This document shows, piece after piece, positions 59,801-64,000 of a DNA stretch of 64,000 nt. Location of the stretch: the NCBI GenBank assembly GCA_037783415.1, contig JAZGTN010000009.1:3968001-4032000 (forward strand). Reading direction: 5' to 3'. This stretch comes from Leptasterias polaris (lineage: Eukaryota > Echinodermata > Asteroidea > Forcipulatida > Asteriidae). How positions within the stretch are numbered: position 1 is the stretch's first letter; each line of letters opens with the position of its first letter. Under the pieces are notes generated by a model. That model ran no database searches, had not been told where the DNA came from, and saw only the letters and a program-made list of their open reading frames with translations. The position numbers were made by a program, and so were the translations under genes.

Positions 59801-62800
59801 ACATGCTTCTTGTTCCTGCAGATTGTGGTCTAAACTGCCTGAATGGAGGAACACTTGAAGAAGGAATCTGCAGTTGTACATGCGACCAATACTGGGGCAC
59901 TGATAACTGTTCTGGTAAGTGAGTTTAGCAAAGTTTGATACAGTTAGTACCATAATTTGAAAGCTGACAATAATTCTGATTTCCTTGTTTTGAATCTTGC
60001 TTTGTTTGATCAAACCTGCCTGAAAGGGGGAGCATCACATGATAGCAGAGATGTTTTAAAGACATTGTTTTGGAAATATTAAAAGTAATTTCTTGTTCTT
60101 GCAGATTGTGGTCTAACCTGCCTGAATGGAGGAACACTTGATGAAGTAAGCTGCAGTTGTACATGCGACCAATACTGGGGCACTGATAACTGTTCTGGTA
60201 AGTGAATACTGCAAAGTTTGATACAGTTAGTACCATAATTTGAAAGTTGACAATAATTCTGAATTCCTTGTTTTGAATCTTGCTTTGTTTGATCAAACCT
60301 GCCTGAAAGGGGGAGCATTACATGATAGCAGAGATGTGTTAAAGACATGGTTTTGGAAATATTAAAACTAATTTCTTGTTCTTGCAGATTGTGGTCTAAC
60401 CTGCCTGAATGGAGGAACACTTGATGAACAAAGCTGCAGTTGTACATGCGACCAATACTGGGGCAGTGAAAACTGTTCTGGTAAGTGAATTTAGCAAAGT
60501 TTGATACAGTTTAGTTAGTATTATAATTTGAAAGTTGGCAGTATTTCTGAATTTGTTGTTTTGAATTTTGAATGTGCGATCCAACATGCCTGAATGGGGT
60601 AGCATTACTCTTATCAGAGATGAGTTAAAGACAATAGAAACATGCTTCTTGTTCCTGCAGATTGTGGTCTAAACTGCCTGAACGGAGGAACACTTGAAGA
60701 AGGAAGCTGCAGTTGTACATGTGACCAATACTGGGGCACTGATAACTGTTCTGGTAAGTGAGTTTAGCAAAGTTTGATACAGTTAGTACCATAATTTGAA
60801 AGTTGACAATAATTCTGAATTCCTTGTTTTGAATCTTGCTTTGTTTGATCAAACCTGCCTGAAAGGGGGAGCATTACATGATAGTAGAGATGTTTTAAAG
60901 ACATTGTTTTGGAAATATTAAAAGTAATTTCTTGTTCTTGCAGATTGTGGTCTAACCTGCCTGAATGGAGGAACACTTGATGAAGTAAGCTGCAGTTGTA
61001 CATGCGACCAATACTGGGGCACTGATAACTGTTCTGGTAAGTGAGTTTAGCAAAGTTTGATACAGTTAGTACCATAATTTGGGAGTTGACAATAATTCTG
61101 AATTCCTTGTTTTGAATCTTGCTTTGTTTGATCAAACCTGCCTGAAAGGGGGAGCATTACATGATAGCAGAGATGTGTTAAAGACATTGTTTTGGAAATA
61201 TTAAAAGTAATTTCTTGTTCTTGCAGATTGTGGTCTAACCTGCCTGAATGGAGGAACACTTGATGAAGTAAGCTGCAGTTGTACATGCGACCAATACTGG
61301 GGCACTGATAACTGTTCTGGTAAGTGATAATTGCAAAGTTTGATACAGTTAGTACCATAATTTGAAAGTTGACAATAATTCTGAATTCCTTGTTTTGAAT
61401 CTTGCTTTGTTTGATCAAACCTGCCTGAAAGGGGGAGCATTACATGATAGCAGAGATGTGTTAAAGACATGGTTTTGGAAATATTAAAACTAATTTCTTG
61501 TTCTTGCAGATTGTGGTCTAACCTGCCTGAATGGAGGAACACTTGATGAACAAAGCTGCAGTTGTACATGCGACCAATACTGGGGCAGTGAAAACTGTTC
61601 TGGTAAGTGAATTTAGCAAAGTTTGTTACAGTTTAGTTAGTATTATAACTTGAAAGTTGGCAGTAATTCTGAATTTGTTGATTTGAATTTTGAATGTGCG
61701 ATCCAACATGCCTGAATGGGGTAGCATTACTCTTATCAGAGATGAGTTAAAGACAATAGAAACATGCTTCTTGTTCCTGCAGATTGTGGTCTAAACTGCC
61801 TGAACGGAGGAACACTTGAAGAAGGAAGCTGCAGTTGTACATGTGACCAATACTGGGGCACTGATAACTGTTCTGGTAAGTGAGTTTAGCAAAGTTTGAT
61901 ACAGTTAGTACCATAATTTGAAAGTTGACAATAATTCTGAATTCCTTGTTTTGAATCTTGCTTTGTTTGATCAAACCTGCCTGAAAGGGGGAGCATTACA
62001 TGATAGCAGAGATGTGTTAAAGACATTGTTTTGGAAATATTAAAAGTAATTTCTTGTTCTTGCAGATTGTGGTCTAACCTGCCTGAATGGAGGAACACTT
62101 GATGAAGTAAGCTGCAGTTGTACATGCGACCAATACTGGGGCACTGATAACTGTTCTGGTAAGTGAGTTTAGCAAAGTTTGATACAGTTAGTACCATAAT
62201 TTGGGAGTTGACAATAATTCTGAATTCCTTGTTTTGAATCTTGCTTTGTTTGATCAAACCTGCCTGAAAGGGGGAGCATTACATGATAGCAGAGATGTGT
62301 TAAAGACATTGTTTTGGAAATATTAAAAGTAATTTCTTGTTCTTGCAGATTGTGGTCTAACCTGCCTGAATGGAGGAACACTTGATGAAGTAAGCTGCAG
62401 TTGTACATGCGACCAATACTGGGGCACTGATAACTGTTCTGGTAAGTGAGTTTAGCAAAGTTTGATACAGTTAGTACCATAATTTGAAAGTTGACAATAA
62501 TTCTGAATTCCTTGTTTTGAATCTTGCTTTGTTTGATCAAACCTGCCTGAAAGGGGGAGCATTACATGATAGTAGAGATGTTTTAAAGACATTGTTTTGG
62601 AAATATTAAAACTAATTTCTTGTTCTTGCAGATTGTGGTCTAACCTGCCTGAATGGAGGAACACTTGATGAACAAAGCTGCAGTTGTACATGCGACCAAT
62701 ACTGGGGCAGTGAAAACTGTTCTGGTAAGTGAATTTAGCAAAGTTTGATACAGTTTAGTTAGTATTATAATTTGAAAGTTGGCAGTATTTCTGAATTTGT

Positions 62801-64000
62801 TGTTTTGAATTTTGAATGTGCGATCCAACATGCCTGAATGGGGTAGCATTACTCTTATCAGAGATGAGTTAAAGACAATAGAAACATGCTTCTTGTTCCT
62901 GCAGATTGTGGTCTAAACTGCCTGAACGGAGGAACACTTGAAGAAGGAAGCTGCAGTTGTACATGTGACCAATACTGGGGCACTGATAACTGTTCTGGTA
63001 AGTGAGTTTAGCAAAGTTTGATACAGTTAGTACCATAATTTGAAAGTTGACAGTAATTCTGAATTCCTTGTTTTGAATCTTGCTTTGTTTGATCAAACCT
63101 GCCTGAAAGGGGGAGCATTACATGATAGCAGAGATGTTTTAAAGACATTGTTTTGGAAATATTAAAAGTAATTTCTTGTTTTTGCAGATTGTGGTCTAAC
63201 CTGCCTGAATGGAGGAACACTTGAAGAAGGAAGCTGCAGTTGTACATGCGACCAATACTGGGTCACTGATAACTGTTCTGGTAATTGAGTTTAGCAAAGT
63301 TTGATACAGTTAGTACCATAATTTGGGAGTTGACAATAATTCTGAATTCCTTGTTTTGAATCTTGCTTTGTTTGATCAAATCTGCCTGAAAGGGGGAGCA
63401 TTACATGATAGCAGAGATGTTTTAAAGACATTGTTTTGGAAATATTAAAAGTAATTTCTTGTTCTTGCAGATTGTGGTCTAACCTGCCTGAATGGAGGAA
63501 CACTTGATGAACAAAGCTGCAGTTGTACATGCGACCAATACTGGGGCAGTGATAACTGTTCTGGTAAGTGAATTTAGCAAAGTTTGATACAGTTAGTACC
63601 ATAATTTGAAAGTTGACAAAAATTCTGATTTCCTTGTTTTGAATCTTGCTTTGTTTGATCAAACCTGCCTGAAAGGGGGAGCATTACATGATAGCAGAGA
63701 TGTGTTAAAGACATTGTTTTGGAAATATTAAAAGTAATTTCTTGTTCTTGCAGATTGTGGTCTAACCTGCCTGAATGGAGGAACACTTGATGAAGTAAGC
63801 TGCAGTTGTACATGCGACCAATACTGGGGCACTGATAACTGTTCTGGTAAGTGAATATTGCAAAGTTTGATACAGTTAGTACCATAATTTGAAAGTTGAC
63901 AATAATTCTGAATTCCTTGTTTTGAATCTTGCTTTGTTTGATCAAACCTGCCTGAATGGGGTAGCATTACTCTTATCAGAGATGAGTTAAAGACATTGTT
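53865..64000 (+). CDS. Secreted HYR and multi-EGF-like protein, at least 25 exons, 3' part beyond window
   Basis: Exon 1 (53865-53949) starts MGRHEGANVLLLAVAFVCVL and is a signal peptide ending near AASA. Exon 2 (57299-57556) is one HYR domain (VVISCPNN...YPIGETAVTCTA...FYITVNG) with its four cysteines. It is followed by 23 EGF-like exons (57672-63846). All introns are phase 1. Starts of the 93-nt EGF exons: 57672, 57888, 58171, 58424, 58708, 58989, 59272, 59549, 59822, 60105, 60388, 60661, 60944, 61227, 61510, 61783, 62066, 62349, 62632, 62905, 63188, 63471 and 63754. The product is extracellular or the ectodomain of a membrane protein; its partner is unknown. HYR plus EGF proteins are common in echinoderm adhesion and immune-type gene sets. 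The precise orthologue is not identified. Confidence 0.88.
53950..55419. other. First intron of the HYR/EGF gene, left part
   Basis: No element with clear ends was recognised. Confidence 0.4.
55420..55545. repeat. Degenerate tandem repeat in the first HYR/EGF intron
   Basis: Blocks TTTCTGCCCATATGGGATTGCC and TTTTCCCCATATGATA recur two to three times. Confidence 0.8.
55546..56324. other. HYR/EGF intron, no gene recognised
   Basis: GACAGCGGACACTTTTTGGCA-like text appears twice (about 55750 and 55832). Otherwise plain. Confidence 0.4.
56325..57240 (-). mobile_element. 3' end of a CR1/Jockey-like non-LTR retrotransposon
   Basis: In minus sense 57237-56899 encodes the C-terminal tail typical of these reverse transcriptases: HSHATRQATQLHIPFTRTN, then KFAGPKLWNSLDSSI and LFKKSFKKSIL. 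An AT-rich 3' untranslated part follows, ending in AATAAAGTGAATTATCTATC repeats. It is 5'-truncated and antisense in the HYR/EGF first intron, finishing about 60 nt before the HYR exon. Confidence 0.8.
57672..63846 (+). repeat. Tandem array of 23 EGF-like exons with duplicated introns
   Basis: Each exon encodes 31 residues with spacing C-x3-C-x10-C-x-C-x-C-x8-C (DCGLTCLNGGTLDEVSCSC, TCDQYWGTDNCS). Repeat units are mostly 283 or 273 bp. Variation is confined to a few sites: T/N after GL, DEV/DEQ/DEG/EEG, GTDN/GSDN/GSEN, plus WVT in the copy at 63188. Three successive 4-exon blocks start at 60388, 61510 and 62632, exactly 1,122 bp apart. The low divergence of introns as well as exons implies recent duplication or ongoing conversion. 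Confidence 0.95.

Noticed and set aside
57672..63846. CRISPR-like regular spacing
   Set aside because: Units are 270-283 bp, exons are coding with splice sites, and spacers are homologous introns; this is an eukaryotic exon array.
57535..63967. Many 69-171 codon minus-strand open frames across the EGF array
   Set aside because: They are antisense shadows of the repeated EGF exons and introns; their similarity to each other follows from the duplication. They cross plus-strand splice sites and match no family.

Overview
The window is animal nuclear DNA: split genes with GT-AG introns, AT-rich, full of small inverted-repeat elements, minisatellites and retroelement fragments. A secreted HYR plus EGF-like gene, an SSUH2-like gene, EI24, ZDHHC23, and a TTAAAGGCA-type miniature element point to a marine deuterostome, most likely an echinoderm. 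The phylum is an inference.

Layout. 1-11 kb holds an SSUH2-like gene on the minus strand, cut by the left edge, with a small tRNA-Ser(AGA) cluster inside one of its introns. 11-15 kb is gene-poor and carries tandem repeats. 15.3-23.3 kb is a complete seven-coding-exon EI24 gene on the minus strand. 24.8-34.9 kb is a complete four-coding-exon ZDHHC23 gene on the plus strand, head to head with EI24, with a gap of about 1.5 kb that contains nested foldback elements. Large introns of both genes hold an LTR-retrotransposon leader plus gag, hAT-like miniature elements, non-LTR retrotransposon remnants and a 16-bp minisatellite family. About 37.96-43.31 kb is a 5.3 kb DNA element with long diverged terminal inverted repeats. 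It encodes a large protein, split by one frameshift, that joins an RNase H-like candidate region, a FEN1/PIN-like nuclease core and a C-terminal CXC cysteine motif. 43-53.8 kb has no recognised gene and holds repeats, including two neighbouring copies of an element bounded by GTGTTCGTGC palindromes. From 53.9 kb to the right edge a plus-strand gene encodes a signal peptide, one HYR domain and at least 23 tandem 93-nt EGF-like exons. It continues past the window.

Most striking: (i) the TIR-bounded element, whose coding family looks mobile and combines two nuclease-like folds; (ii) the EGF exon array, where every exon is symmetric phase 1-1, the copies form a 1,122-bp higher-order repeat, and nearly every intron carries a decayed second EGF exon; (iii) EI24 intron 6, which carries relic copies of the exon 6 end and its donor site. 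Exon coordinates were placed by hand from splice sites, phase and family resemblance. None was tested with transcript data.
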